From the NCBI RefSeq assembly GCF_000483485.1, contig NZ_KI519609.1:1393460-1457459 (forward strand): a DNA stretch of 64,000 nt, in the 5' to 3' direction. Below are positions 27,595-36,068 of this stretch, one piece after another. The notes under the pieces are model-generated. The model was not told where the DNA came from and did no database searches. It worked only from the letters and a program-made list of their open reading frames with translations. The position numbers and the translations under genes are program-made. The stretch's first letter is position 1. Every line of letters starts with the position of its first letter. This DNA is from Thiomicrorhabdus chilensis DSM 12352 (GTDB lineage Bacteria > Pseudomonadota > Gammaproteobacteria > Thiomicrospirales > Thiomicrospiraceae).

Positions 27595-28254
27595 TTATGA
27601 TTTGTGAACATCCTGATCGCTGGACTGAGTATCCGGCCCTTTATAGGAGATAAACACTGGCAATTCAACATTGAAGACAATGGCCCAGACACGCATAGTC
27701 AGCACCACTAGAATGGACGTCATGACCGCCCAATCCACCGTAACACCGGCCTCTATTAGAACCAATAAAAGACTGGCTCCAACAAATGAAGCCGTGGCAT
27801 AGATTTCTTTACGGAAGACCAAAGGCACCTCACCCACGAGTACATCACGGATGACTCCGCCAACCACCCCGGTCATGATTCCGGTCATAATTGCGATCGG
27901 ATCGGAAAAGCCTAACGCCATCGCCTTTTGTGTGCCAATTACGGTAAAAACAGCCAATCCCAGTGCATCTAAAAACAGTAACAACTTGACCGGCAGACGT
28001 TTAAATCGTGCCAAAAAGAACAATAGCAGCGCCGCAATGACCACGACATAAATATAGATATCATTCTGAGTCCAGAAAACCGGTACATCAATGATCAGAT
28101 CGCGCACCGTTCCGCCACCAATCGCCGTAACCATGGCAATGACAATGGCCCCGAATAGGTCAAGCTGTTTACGACGAGCAGCCAAAAGTCCGGTAATGGC
28201 GAACACTACCGTGCCCAGTAAATCCAAATATTGCAATATCAGCGCTAAAGTCAT
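27595..28254 (-). CDS. TRIC/UPF0126 family membrane protein
   Basis: 219 residues with about seven membrane segments and two repeats of the family motif (GTVRDLIIDVPVFW and GVIRDVLVGEVPLVF). The first is preceded by AIGGGTVRD. Bacterial members form trimeric cation channels, and YicG of E. coli has been linked to glycine transport. The C-terminus is a short hydrophilic tail. It ends 12 bp upstream of lolC on the same strand, so cotranscription is possible. Confidence 0.88.
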   Translation of the reverse strand: MTLALILQYLDLLGTVVFAITGLLAARRKQLDLFGAIVIAMVTAIGGGTVRDLIIDVPVFWTQNDIYIYVVVIAALLLFFLARFKRLPVKLLLFLDALGLAVFTVIGTQKAMALGFSDPIAIMTGIMTGVVGGVIRDVLVGEVPLVFRKEIYATASFVGASLLLVLIEAGVTVDWAVMTSILVVLTMRVWAIVFNVELPVFISYKGPDTQSSDQDVHKS

Positions 28255-28333
28255 AGGCGCATTATATAGGATGGATTAAATAAGGAAACTCCAATATGCA
28301 CATTGCATGCGTAATTTGTCATAAGCACACAAA

Positions 28334-28365
28334 CAAAAACGCCCTCTATATTGAGGGCGTTTTTG
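28334..28365 (-). terminator. terminator after sqr
   Basis: Perfect 13-bp stem CAAAAACGCCCTC/GAGGGCGTTTTTG with a 6-nt loop, 30 bp after the sqr stop. Confidence 0.9.
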
Positions 28366-28395
28366 TACATCGTAAATAACCTGAATCAGGTCAGC

Positions 28396-29715
28396 TTATT
28401 TGCTGTCTGATTTCAAACGGTTAATACCTAACATTTTCATAATGTACTTCTGGTAGATCGGTTCAGAGTTACCGGCCTTCATATTGCGAATGAAGTATTT
28501 CTCAAACGCGATTTTAGCCAAATGCACCCACTTACCCTTCTTGGCCCAAGTCAGGTTACGCGGCGGAATCTGAGGCAAAGCCACAAACGCCGCACCGGAA
28601 TCCCCCATATCTGCGAGACACACGGTATTCCAAGTTGGTTCTTCATGAGGCTCTTTGCCTTCCAGATTCGCTTCGATGTTATGACAGATGGCCGTCACCA
28701 TCGACTCGATCATCAAGCCGGTTTTTGGGGTACCGCATGGAACGGGACATTTAGTGTCCACCGGAGGAATAGCAATCCCCACACCCAGAGCATAAATATT
28801 GTGATACGTCGGGTTACGACTGAACTTATCGACTTTAACAAACCCGCGCGGATTGACAAGCGGTCCACCCATTTTTTCCGGATCGGAGTCTACCAAATCA
28901 ACCAAGAACTTAGACCCTTTGAAAGCCGGCAACATCATCGAATACTTGAACGGCAATTCATGTTTATTGATGACTTCACCCTGATTGTTATATTCATCAA
29001 CGTACATCATGCCATCTTCGATTTTGGTGGTTTTGGCATTGCAAATCCAATTGATGTGACGGTTACGCATTTCCGATTCCATCAACCCCTTGGAATCACC
29101 TACCCCACCTAAACCTAGATGGCCGATGTAAGGTTCAGCTGTCACAAAGGTCATGGGAACCTGGCTACGGATTTTACGTTTACGCAAATCCGTTTCCATG
29201 ATCATGGCAAATTCATAGGCTGGACCAAAACAGGAAGCACCTTGAACGGCCCCCACAATAATTGGTCCTGGATCCTTGCAAAACTCTTCCCACTGATCAT
29301 AAGCTTCCACTGCGTGTGGAGTGGTACAAACCGAAACCGTATTACCACCGTGACTCTTAGGTCCAAACCCTTCCACCTCATCAAACGCCAGTGCTGGCCC
29401 TGTCGATAAGATCAGGTAGTCGTATTCCATCTCTGTGCCGTCATCCAAAGTAATCTTATTGTTTTCGGCATCCAAACCAGTACAGGTTTGATGATAGAAC
29501 TCAATCCCTTTACGAGTTAGATAAGGCTCTAACTTGAATGAGATGTCTTCCGGCTTTCTCCAGCCAACTGCAACCCAAGGGTTGGACGGGACGAAATTGA
29601 ATTCGTCGATGGCATTCACCACCTTGACAGTGTGTCCTTTATCCAAGTGCTTACGAATATCGTAAGACATGGGTAATCCTCCGGTACTAGATCCAACTAC
29701 AACCACTGTTGCCAT
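28396..29715 (-). CDS. sqr: sulfide:quinone oxidoreductase
   Basis: A 439-residue FAD-dependent two-dinucleotide-binding protein. The N-terminal FAD motif is atypical (VVVVGSSTGGLP rather than GxGxxG). Further landmarks are YLILSTGPAL, GASCFGPAYEFA with C162, and IPPVDTKCPVPCGTPKTG with C323 and C327. C162 and one of the latter are candidates for the redox-active pair; C130 is a third. It oxidises sulfide to polysulfide or sulfur at the membrane and reduces quinone. The subtype was not assigned. AAAGGATGAACAC precedes the ATG. A long AT-rich upstream region suggests its own regulation. Confidence 0.92.
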   Translation of the reverse strand: MATVVVVGSSTGGLPMSYDIRKHLDKGHTVKVVNAIDEFNFVPSNPWVAVGWRKPEDISFKLEPYLTRKGIEFYHQTCTGLDAENNKITLDDGTEMEYDYLILSTGPALAFDEVEGFGPKSHGGNTVSVCTTPHAVEAYDQWEEFCKDPGPIIVGAVQGASCFGPAYEFAMIMETDLRKRKIRSQVPMTFVTAEPYIGHLGLGGVGDSKGLMESEMRNRHINWICNAKTTKIEDGMMYVDEYNNQGEVINKHELPFKYSMMLPAFKGSKFLVDLVDSDPEKMGGPLVNPRGFVKVDKFSRNPTYHNIYALGVGIAIPPVDTKCPVPCGTPKTGLMIESMVTAICHNIEANLEGKEPHEEPTWNTVCLADMGDSGAAFVALPQIPPRNLTWAKKGKWVHLAKIAFEKYFIRNMKAGNSEPIYQKYIMKMLGINRLKSDSK

Positions 29716-29931
29716 GTGTTCATCCTTTTGTTTGTCTTTTATTATTATTTACTTTTTTAATGGTAGTTAATTAAGCTTATTTATTAGTAAACCCTGCTTA
29801 ACGTAAGTAGAGCCATCATGGACTAAAGCCCTGCAAAATAAAAATAAAATTTACATATCAGGCATTAATTAAATTAATTAATGACTAAAATTTTACCTTA
29901 TGTAATTCAACGCAATATTTAACCAAAACCT

Positions 29932-31146
29932 TTACAGTTTTCGCATGATCAAAAACGCAGGCACCACAAACAAAATCATCAAAGTGGCCACTACCAGCGC
30001 CAACATAGTCATCAAACTCGCCTGCTGAATCAACCCTTGCCCAGCCAACAACAATACAAACAATCCCAGCATAACCGTCCAGCTAGTCATCCAGATCGGT
30101 CGCCCGACACTCGCCATCGCATAACGCACGGCCGATTCCGAATCCGAGAACACCCCTCGTTTAGCGCGAAGGTAACGGGAGAAGAAATGAATGCCGTCAT
30201 CCACAATCAAACCCAACGGCATCATAATCAATAATACCGACAATGGGTGGGCCGGAACAAAAAGAACAAACACCAGCACCGCCACCGTCAACGCCAAAAA
30301 ATTCGCCAGGGTATTCAGCAATGCCAAGCTCAGGCTTTGCCAAAAAACCGCAAACAATAACCACATGCCCGCCACCATCCAGACAATTTGGCTGAACCAC
30401 GGCAACAAATCCCGTTGTAGCCAGCACAAGCCCATCAGCAACAGTGTCAAAACAAACATCAGCATCTTAACCTTATGAGGTGCAGACTGCATCCACTTAA
30501 CCACAAACGCATAGCCCATGCGATCCGAACTGTGACCAACGCGAAACTCCAACAACCAACTCAACAGAATCATCGGCAAAACAGTTAAAGCCACCAGATA
30601 GCTGACAATGGCACCAATGACGACGACCCAACTCATTGGAACCAGCTCGGGTTCATACCACGCAGCCAACATAAAACCCAGCAAGGTGGTAAAGTTAGAT
30701 AAAAAAACCGGCGTATTGTTCAATTTCAGAGCCTCCGCCAGCGCATCAAACTGAAATAGGCCGCGCGCCATTTCCCGCAATAAACTGCTTAATATATGAA
30801 TCAGGTTACTTGTCACTAACGTCATCAGAATCACCCAGCCCAGCAGACTGGATTCATTCAACGCCACCCCGGCCCATCCCAGCGCGCCCAAGGTCATGGC
30901 ACCAACATACAGACTCATCAGCAGTTGCAGGAACGCACTTTTGATCGAATCCATCCAGCGGGCCAGCGCAACACTCATCAACACCACACTTAAAAGCAAC
31001 CAGCCCCATGCCTGATTGGACACCTGTTGATCCAACAGTGCGATGCCTGAGATCAGCAGCAGACTGATCCCGCTCCAAAGCACACTTAAAAGCACTTTGT
31101 TATGCGCCATAACCTGCACCCAACTAAACGCCCAATTACCGTACAT
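29932..31146 (-). CDS. minimal RND/MMPL-like membrane protein without porter domains
   Basis: A 404-residue protein of roughly twelve hydrophobic segments arranged as two RND-like halves. The first half has ARGLFQFDALAEALKLNNTP followed by LSNFTTLLGFM. The second has IVDDGIHFFSRYLRAK followed by VGRPIWMTSWTVMLGLF, the classic TM4 Asp-Asp and post-TM4 RND pattern. Full-length relatives carry large extracytoplasmic loops, absent here. The first half has lost the TM4 aspartate (SNLIHIL). AGGGAAGGT directly precedes the ATG at 31146; the frame extends upstream to 31260 but that stretch looks non-coding. Substrate unknown. Divergent from mfd. Confidence 0.75.
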   Translation of the reverse strand: MYGNWAFSWVQVMAHNKVLLSVLWSGISLLLISGIALLDQQVSNQAWGWLLLSVVLMSVALARWMDSIKSAFLQLLMSLYVGAMTLGALGWAGVALNESSLLGWVILMTLVTSNLIHILSSLLREMARGLFQFDALAEALKLNNTPVFLSNFTTLLGFMLAAWYEPELVPMSWVVVIGAIVSYLVALTVLPMILLSWLLEFRVGHSSDRMGYAFVVKWMQSAPHKVKMLMFVLTLLLMGLCWLQRDLLPWFSQIVWMVAGMWLLFAVFWQSLSLALLNTLANFLALTVAVLVFVLFVPAHPLSVLLIMMPLGLIVDDGIHFFSRYLRAKRGVFSDSESAVRYAMASVGRPIWMTSWTVMLGLFVLLLAGQGLIQQASLMTMLALVVATLMILFVVPAFLIMRKL

Positions 31147-31263
31147 ACCTTCCCTTTTTATTGATTCATCTGGTTTTTCACATCCGGGCGGAAATTGCGC
31201 CCACTCTCCGGATGGGTAGTTTAAAATATTCCGTTTTACTCCATTAACAGAATTGATCAAAAC

Positions 31264-34200
31264 ATGAGCGCATTGACAAACCTATTGGCCTTAGACTCCA
31301 TCAAACTCAAAGGAAACCGCTCTTACTGGGCGAGCCTCAATCCTTCCGAGCAATCTTTAGTCATCGCCAATCAAAGTCAAAAATCAGCAGGCCTGGTCGT
31401 CGTCGTCACAGCCGACACTCAGGAAGCCAACCGTTTAATGGATGAATTGCGTTTCTTCACACAAGACCAACAAACCCTATTGTCGTTCCCAGAATGGGAA
31501 ACCCTGCCTTACGATCAATTCTCGCCACATCAGGATATCATCTCCGAACGATTAAAAACCCTCTATCAATTGCCGGATACCCAAAAAGGCATTCTGGTTG
31601 TGCCGGTCTCAACCCTGATTCAGCGTGTTGTCCCGTACGATTACATCCAGAAGTTTACCTTTCTGCTCTCCAACGGCGAACGCATCAAGATCCAGAGTTT
31701 TGCACAAAAACTCGAATCTGGCGGTTATCAGCGTGTCAGTCAAGTGATGGAACATGGCGAATTTGCAATTCGTGGTTCCATTATCGACCTCTACCCGATG
31801 GGAAGCAAAATACCTTTCCGCATCGACCTGTTTGACGAAGAGATCGAATCGATCCGCAGTTTCGATCCGGAAACCCAACGTTCAATTGAGCAAATCGAAC
31901 GCATACAGTTGCTGCCGGCCAAAGAGTACGACTTCACCACCGAAGGCATCGATCTATTCCGTCAAAAGTTCCGTCAGTTTTTTGGCGACGACAGCCGCAA
32001 TTGTCAGCTCTACCGGGCGGTCAGTGACGCCAGCACCACCGGCGGACTTGAATATTACCTACCCCTGTTTCATGAAAGTCTGACTTCTCTGTTTGACTAC
32101 CTGCCAGACAACACCCTGTTTTTTGATTTCGACCAGACCGAAGAGAGCATTGACAAGGTGCATGAGGCATACCAGGAACGTTATCAGATCGGCCAGCACA
32201 ACCCCGATTTCCCAATCCTCAAGCCGAACGAGCTGATTCTTTCCAAAACCGATTTCATGGGCGCACTCAAGGCGTTTCACCGCATCAGCCTGCAAAAAGA
32301 AAAAACCGCCAAAACCACTACCCTATTCAATACCCAGCAACTGCCGAACTTAAGCGTGCAGAGCGACAGCGAATACCCGCTTGCCAGACTCAACGCTTTT
32401 TGCGACCAATATCAAGGACGCATCATTTACAGTGCAGAAAGCACCGGTCGGCGTGAAACCTTATTGTCGCTACTGGGCAAACACAAACAACACCCCGAGA
32501 TTCTGCATGACTGGAAACAAGCTCTGGAGACTCAAGCCCCCTACAGCATTGTCGTCAGTCCGCTGGAAGACTCTATCCACACCCCTGAACTCAGTCTCAT
32601 CAGCGAAGCGCAAATTTTCGGACAAACCGTCGTTCAGAAGCGCCGACGCAAACGTAAACACAGCGATTTCGACGCCGCCATCAACAACCTGATTGAGCTC
32701 GACATTGGCAGCCCCATCGTGCATATCGACCACGGTGTGGGGCGTTACCAGGGATTGGAAACACTTGAGATTCAAGGGGAATCACGCGAATTCCTGATGA
32801 TTGAATACGCCGGCGAAGCCAAACTCTATGTGCCGGTCACCTCCCTGCATCTGATCAGCCGTTACACCGGCGCCACGCCTGAAAGTGCCCCCTTACACAA
32901 ACTCGGTAGCGACAGATGGGAAAAAGCCAAACGCAAAGCGGCTGAAAAAGTGCACGACGTCGCCGCCGAACTGCTTGATATCTACGCCCAGCGTGAAGCG
33001 CGTCCCGGCTACGCCTTCAACACGCCCGAAGAAGCCTACCAGCGTTTTGCCTCAAGCTTCCCGTTTGAAGAAACGCCCGATCAGCAACAAGCCATCGAAG
33101 CCGTCATCCACGACATGCATGCCAGCCGCCCGATGGACCGTCTGGTTTGTGGTGACGTTGGTTTCGGTAAAACCGAAGTCGCCATGCGTGCCGCCTTCAT
33201 CGCCGCTTATGACGGCAAACAAGTGGCCATGCTGGTGCCCACCACACTGCTGGCGCAACAACATGTCGAGAACTTCCGCAACCGTTTCGCAGATTGGCCG
33301 GTGCGCATCGAAGTATTATCCCGATTCCAGACCGCCAAAGAACAAAAACAGGTACTGGCCGACTTGGAAGAAGGCAAAGTGGATATCATCATCGGAACCC
33401 ACAAACTGATTCAGAAAGACGTCAAATACGCCAATCTCGGGCTGACCATCATCGACGAAGAACATCGTTTCGGCGTGCGTCAGAAAGAACAATTGAAGAA
33501 ACTGCGCACCGAGGTCGACGTGCTCACCATGACGGCCACGCCAATCCCCAGAACCCTGAACATGGCGATGAACGACCTTCGCGATCTCTCCATTATCGCC
33601 ACGGCGCCCGCAAAACGTCTGGCGGTACAGACCTTTGTACAGGAATGGAACGAAGACACAGTACGCGAAGCTTGCTTGCGTGAAATCCGCCGCGGTGGAC
33701 AAATCTATCTTCTATACAACCAAGTCGACAAGATCGAAAAAATGGTTGAAACCATGCAGAAGCTGATTCCTGAAGCCAAAGTCGATTATGCCCACGGGCA
33801 GATGAACGAACGTGAACTGGAAGCGGTCATGGAAAACTTCTACCACCGCCGTTTCAACATATTGGTGTGCACCACCATCATCGAGACCGGGATCGACATT
33901 CCCACCGCCAACACCATCCTGATCCACCGGGCCGACAAGTTCGGGCTGGCGCAACTGCACCAGTTACGCGGTCGTGTCGGGCGTTCGCACCACCGAGCCT
34001 ACGCCTACCTGTTCACCGCCGGTAAAGCCCTGCTTACCGCCGATGCCGAAAAACGTCTCGCCGCCATCGCCAAACACGACACCTTAGGCGCCGGATTTAT
34101 GCTTGCCAGTCACGACCTGGAAATCCGAGGTGCGGGTGAATTGCTCGGAGACGGACAGTCCGGACAAATCCAGGAGGTGGGCTTCGGACTCTACAGCGAA

Positions 34201-34707
34201 TTGCTGGATCGTGCGGTTAAAGCACTCAAGTCCGGCAAACAACCGGAACTCAACACCACATTGCACACCGGTTCGGAAGTCGACTTGGGCGTACCGGCGC
34301 TGATTCCAGAAGACTACCTGCCGGACATTCATACCCGTCTGGTATTTTACAAACGCATTGCCAGCGCCGATTCCGAACACGCCCTGCGTGAATTGGAAGT
34401 GGAGATGATTGACCGTTTCGGACTACTGCCTCAAACGGTCAAAAACCTGTTTGCCGTGACCCAGATCAAACTGGTGATTGAACCGATCGGCATCATCAAA
34501 CTGGACGCCTCGGAGGCGATGGTGCGGGTGCAGTTCAACCAACAGCCCGATATCGACCCGCTCAAACTGATTCAGCTCATACAGGCCTACCCGAAGAACT
34601 ACCAACTAAAAGGCCAGACCGAGTTGAAGTTTTTCGATACAATGCCCGATATGGAATCAAGAATCGCCGCCATTGAACTGATTATCAAATCCATAAAAAA
34701 CGACTGA
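31264..34707 (+). CDS. mfd: transcription-repair coupling factor Mfd
   Basis: A 1147-residue SF2 translocase. The N-terminal UvrB-like region contains FPEWETLPYDQFSPHQDI, the RNA-polymerase-interacting domain is near 470-545 (HIDHGVGRYQGLETLEI), and the motor has Walker A GDVGFGKTEVA and the DEEHRFG box. The RecG-like TRG region and the C-terminal TRCF domain follow. It removes stalled RNA polymerase and recruits UvrA. Near residue 42 the codons for KSAGLV contain a dispersed element (core 31388). Confidence 0.97.
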   Translation: MSALTNLLALDSIKLKGNRSYWASLNPSEQSLVIANQSQKSAGLVVVVTADTQEANRLMDELRFFTQDQQTLLSFPEWETLPYDQFSPHQDIISERLKTLYQLPDTQKGILVVPVSTLIQRVVPYDYIQKFTFLLSNGERIKIQSFAQKLESGGYQRVSQVMEHGEFAIRGSIIDLYPMGSKIPFRIDLFDEEIESIRSFDPETQRSIEQIERIQLLPAKEYDFTTEGIDLFRQKFRQFFGDDSRNCQLYRAVSDASTTGGLEYYLPLFHESLTSLFDYLPDNTLFFDFDQTEESIDKVHEAYQERYQIGQHNPDFPILKPNELILSKTDFMGALKAFHRISLQKEKTAKTTTLFNTQQLPNLSVQSDSEYPLARLNAFCDQYQGRIIYSAESTGRRETLLSLLGKHKQHPEILHDWKQALETQAPYSIVVSPLEDSIHTPELSLISEAQIFGQTVVQKRRRKRKHSDFDAAINNLIELDIGSPIVHIDHGVGRYQGLETLEIQGESREFLMIEYAGEAKLYVPVTSLHLISRYTGATPESAPLHKLGSDRWEKAKRKAAEKVHDVAAELLDIYAQREARPGYAFNTPEEAYQRFASSFPFEETPDQQQAIEAVIHDMHASRPMDRLVCGDVGFGKTEVAMRAAFIAAYDGKQVAMLVPTTLLAQQHVENFRNRFADWPVRIEVLSRFQTAKEQKQVLADLEEGKVDIIIGTHKLIQKDVKYANLGLTIIDEEHRFGVRQKEQLKKLRTEVDVLTMTATPIPRTLNMAMNDLRDLSIIATAPAKRLAVQTFVQEWNEDTVREACLREIRRGGQIYLLYNQVDKIEKMVETMQKLIPEAKVDYAHGQMNERELEAVMENFYHRRFNILVCTTIIETGIDIPTANTILIHRADKFGLAQLHQLRGRVGRSHHRAYAYLFTAGKALLTADAEKRLAAIAKHDTLGAGFMLASHDLEIRGAGELLGDGQSGQIQEVGFGLYSELLDRAVKALKSGKQPELNTTLHTGSEVDLGVPALIPEDYLPDIHTRLVFYKRIASADSEHALRELEVEMIDRFGLLPQTVKNLFAVTQIKLVIEPIGIIKLDASEAMVRVQFNQQPDIDPLKLIQLIQAYPKNYQLKGQTELKFFDTMPDMESRIAAIELIIKSIKND
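31380..31396 (-). repeat. dispersed CAGGCCTG element inside mfd
   Basis: Core 31388-31395. The AT-rich tail lies on the left (AAAATCAG), so it points leftward. Read as SAGL in Mfd. Confidence 0.65.
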
Positions 34708-34714
34708 ATCGATC

Positions 34715-35431
34715 ATGAATTTCAACTTTTCAAAACCAGCAGGCCTGCTCAGAATGTTTAACTTTTTGCCACTTTTTGCCACTGCGGCCTTGTCGGCCTT
34801 TGTATTCTCCGTTGCCAGCCTATTTTCAAGTGCGCAAGCCAACGAGGAAAACCCGAATTACACCATCGAAGTCATCGTGTTTGAAACCTTTGCGCTCAGA
34901 AGCTGGACCGAAGAGTATTGGCCGGAAACCTTCGAATTGCCCGATTACGAAACCGCATTACCCTTGCAAGACATTTTGAACGGCAGTCTGACAACGCCAG
35001 TGACCCAAACCATGAAACTCAAAGCGCAACCCGATGGACTCACCTCCGAAGCGGCCAAACTCACACCCAAAAAAGGCTATCGAATCCTGTTTCACCAAGC
35101 TTGGTCGCAGGATACCGGAGCCGATGAAACCATGCCCAAGTTGCTGATTGATAATGCCGAACAAACCGGCTCGGCTTCGCATGTTTCCGGCACGGTCAAA
35201 CTCTATAAAAGCCGTTACGCTCACGTCGAGTTTGACCTGGAATTCGAACGCCGTATCCCGGATCGTGTCAAAGCCGATTTCATGCAGCATCAGAAAATCA
35301 CGGCCGACGAATTGACCCCTGATTACTGGCGTTTTAAACTCAAAGAATCCCGTAAGATCCGCCCCAACCAACTCCACTACATCGACCACCCGATGTTCGG
35401 CATACTGGTACAGATTCGCTATAACGGCTAA
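34715..35431 (+). CDS. csiV: CsiV family periplasmic protein
   Basis: A 238-residue exported protein with an N-terminal hydrophobic signal (FLPLFATAALSAFVFSVASL, cleavage likely after AQA). The mature part starts with YTIEVIVFETFALRSWTEEYW, the typical CsiV opening. Genes of this family often sit directly downstream of mfd, as here with a 7-bp gap. CsiV is named from Vibrio cholerae as a peptidoglycan-associated envelope protein; the role in this organism is unknown. A dispersed element lies in the first codons (KPAGLL); an alternative start at 34754 would place it in the leader. Confidence 0.8.
   Translation: MNFNFSKPAGLLRMFNFLPLFATAALSAFVFSVASLFSSAQANEENPNYTIEVIVFETFALRSWTEEYWPETFELPDYETALPLQDILNGSLTTPVTQTMKLKAQPDGLTSEAAKLTPKKGYRILFHQAWSQDTGADETMPKLLIDNAEQTGSASHVSGTVKLYKSRYAHVEFDLEFERRIPDRVKADFMQHQKITADELTPDYWRFKLKESRKIRPNQLHYIDHPMFGILVQIRYNG
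34732..34752 (+). repeat. dispersed CAGGCCTG element at the csiV start
   Basis: Core 34740-34747, flanks AAAACCAG and CTCAGAAT. Read as KPAGLL before the signal peptide. Confidence 0.65.
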
Positions 35432-35531
35432 AACTCAGCCCATAAAAAACACACTAACAAACACTGAAATACCCTCAATAGCACAACACTTTTTAATTAG
35501 ACATCATTAAGGTTTAAATATTATACAGTGC

Positions 35532-35951
35532 ATGGGTCGCGCCGGTGGAATGGTAGGTGGTTCCGCAGGCAGCATGGCCAGCAATGCTGGAGGACGAGTT
35601 GCAGAGGCGGGCGCGCGTAGTGCCGTAGGAGGCTTGGCTGGCGCTGGGTCTGGAGCCAAGGCCGGTTGGAAGGGATCAAGTGGTGGTCTCCTCGGCAAAT
35701 CTGTCAGTGCAGGCTATGGAGCGATCACCGGTGGAGGAACAGGCATTGGCTCAACCTTCCGTGGAAGGGGTGGAGAGTTTTCTAAAAAACCCCCTGCCAT
35801 TGGCACAGGAATGCGGCTAGGTGACTCTATGAAGCAAGCCAGAAATGCCGTTTCCCTTAAATCCCAAGGCTCTAAAGGTTCTCAAGGCAAAGACGCATTG
35901 TTAAAAGTGCCCTCTAAAAGCGATTTTATGAATAGCGCCCACAGCCAATAG
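35532..35951 (+). CDS. glycine-rich low-complexity protein, possibly a 3' fragment
   Basis: 139 residues, extremely rich in Gly, Ala and Ser (GRAGGMVGGSAGSMASNAGG at the start), then a more ordinary basic tail (GMRLGDSMKQARNAVSLKSQ). No good ribosome site precedes the ATG, and the same frame is open only seven codons further upstream before a stop, so the 5' end may have been lost. Gly-rich C-termini of this kind occur in TrbL/VirB6-like conjugation proteins; that is a resemblance in composition only. It is followed by a terminator and an AAA+ gene, forming an accessory patch between csiV and a lipoprotein gene. Confidence 0.55.
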   Translation: MGRAGGMVGGSAGSMASNAGGRVAEAGARSAVGGLAGAGSGAKAGWKGSSGGLLGKSVSAGYGAITGGGTGIGSTFRGRGGEFSKKPPAIGTGMRLGDSMKQARNAVSLKSQGSKGSQGKDALLKVPSKSDFMNSAHSQ

Positions 35952-35978
35952 AGCCAGGGCCGCAAATTAGGAACGATG

Positions 35979-36004
35979 AAAAACCTGTAATCACAGGTTT
36001 TTTT
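35979..36004 (+). terminator. terminator after the glycine-rich gene
   Basis: Stem AAACCTGT/ACAGGTTT, 4-nt loop, T-run. Confidence 0.85.
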
Positions 36005-36068
36005 ATGCCTGGTGAAACCTTATTATGAGTGAACTTTTAAAAACTCAAATTAATTAAAGGAGTATTCA

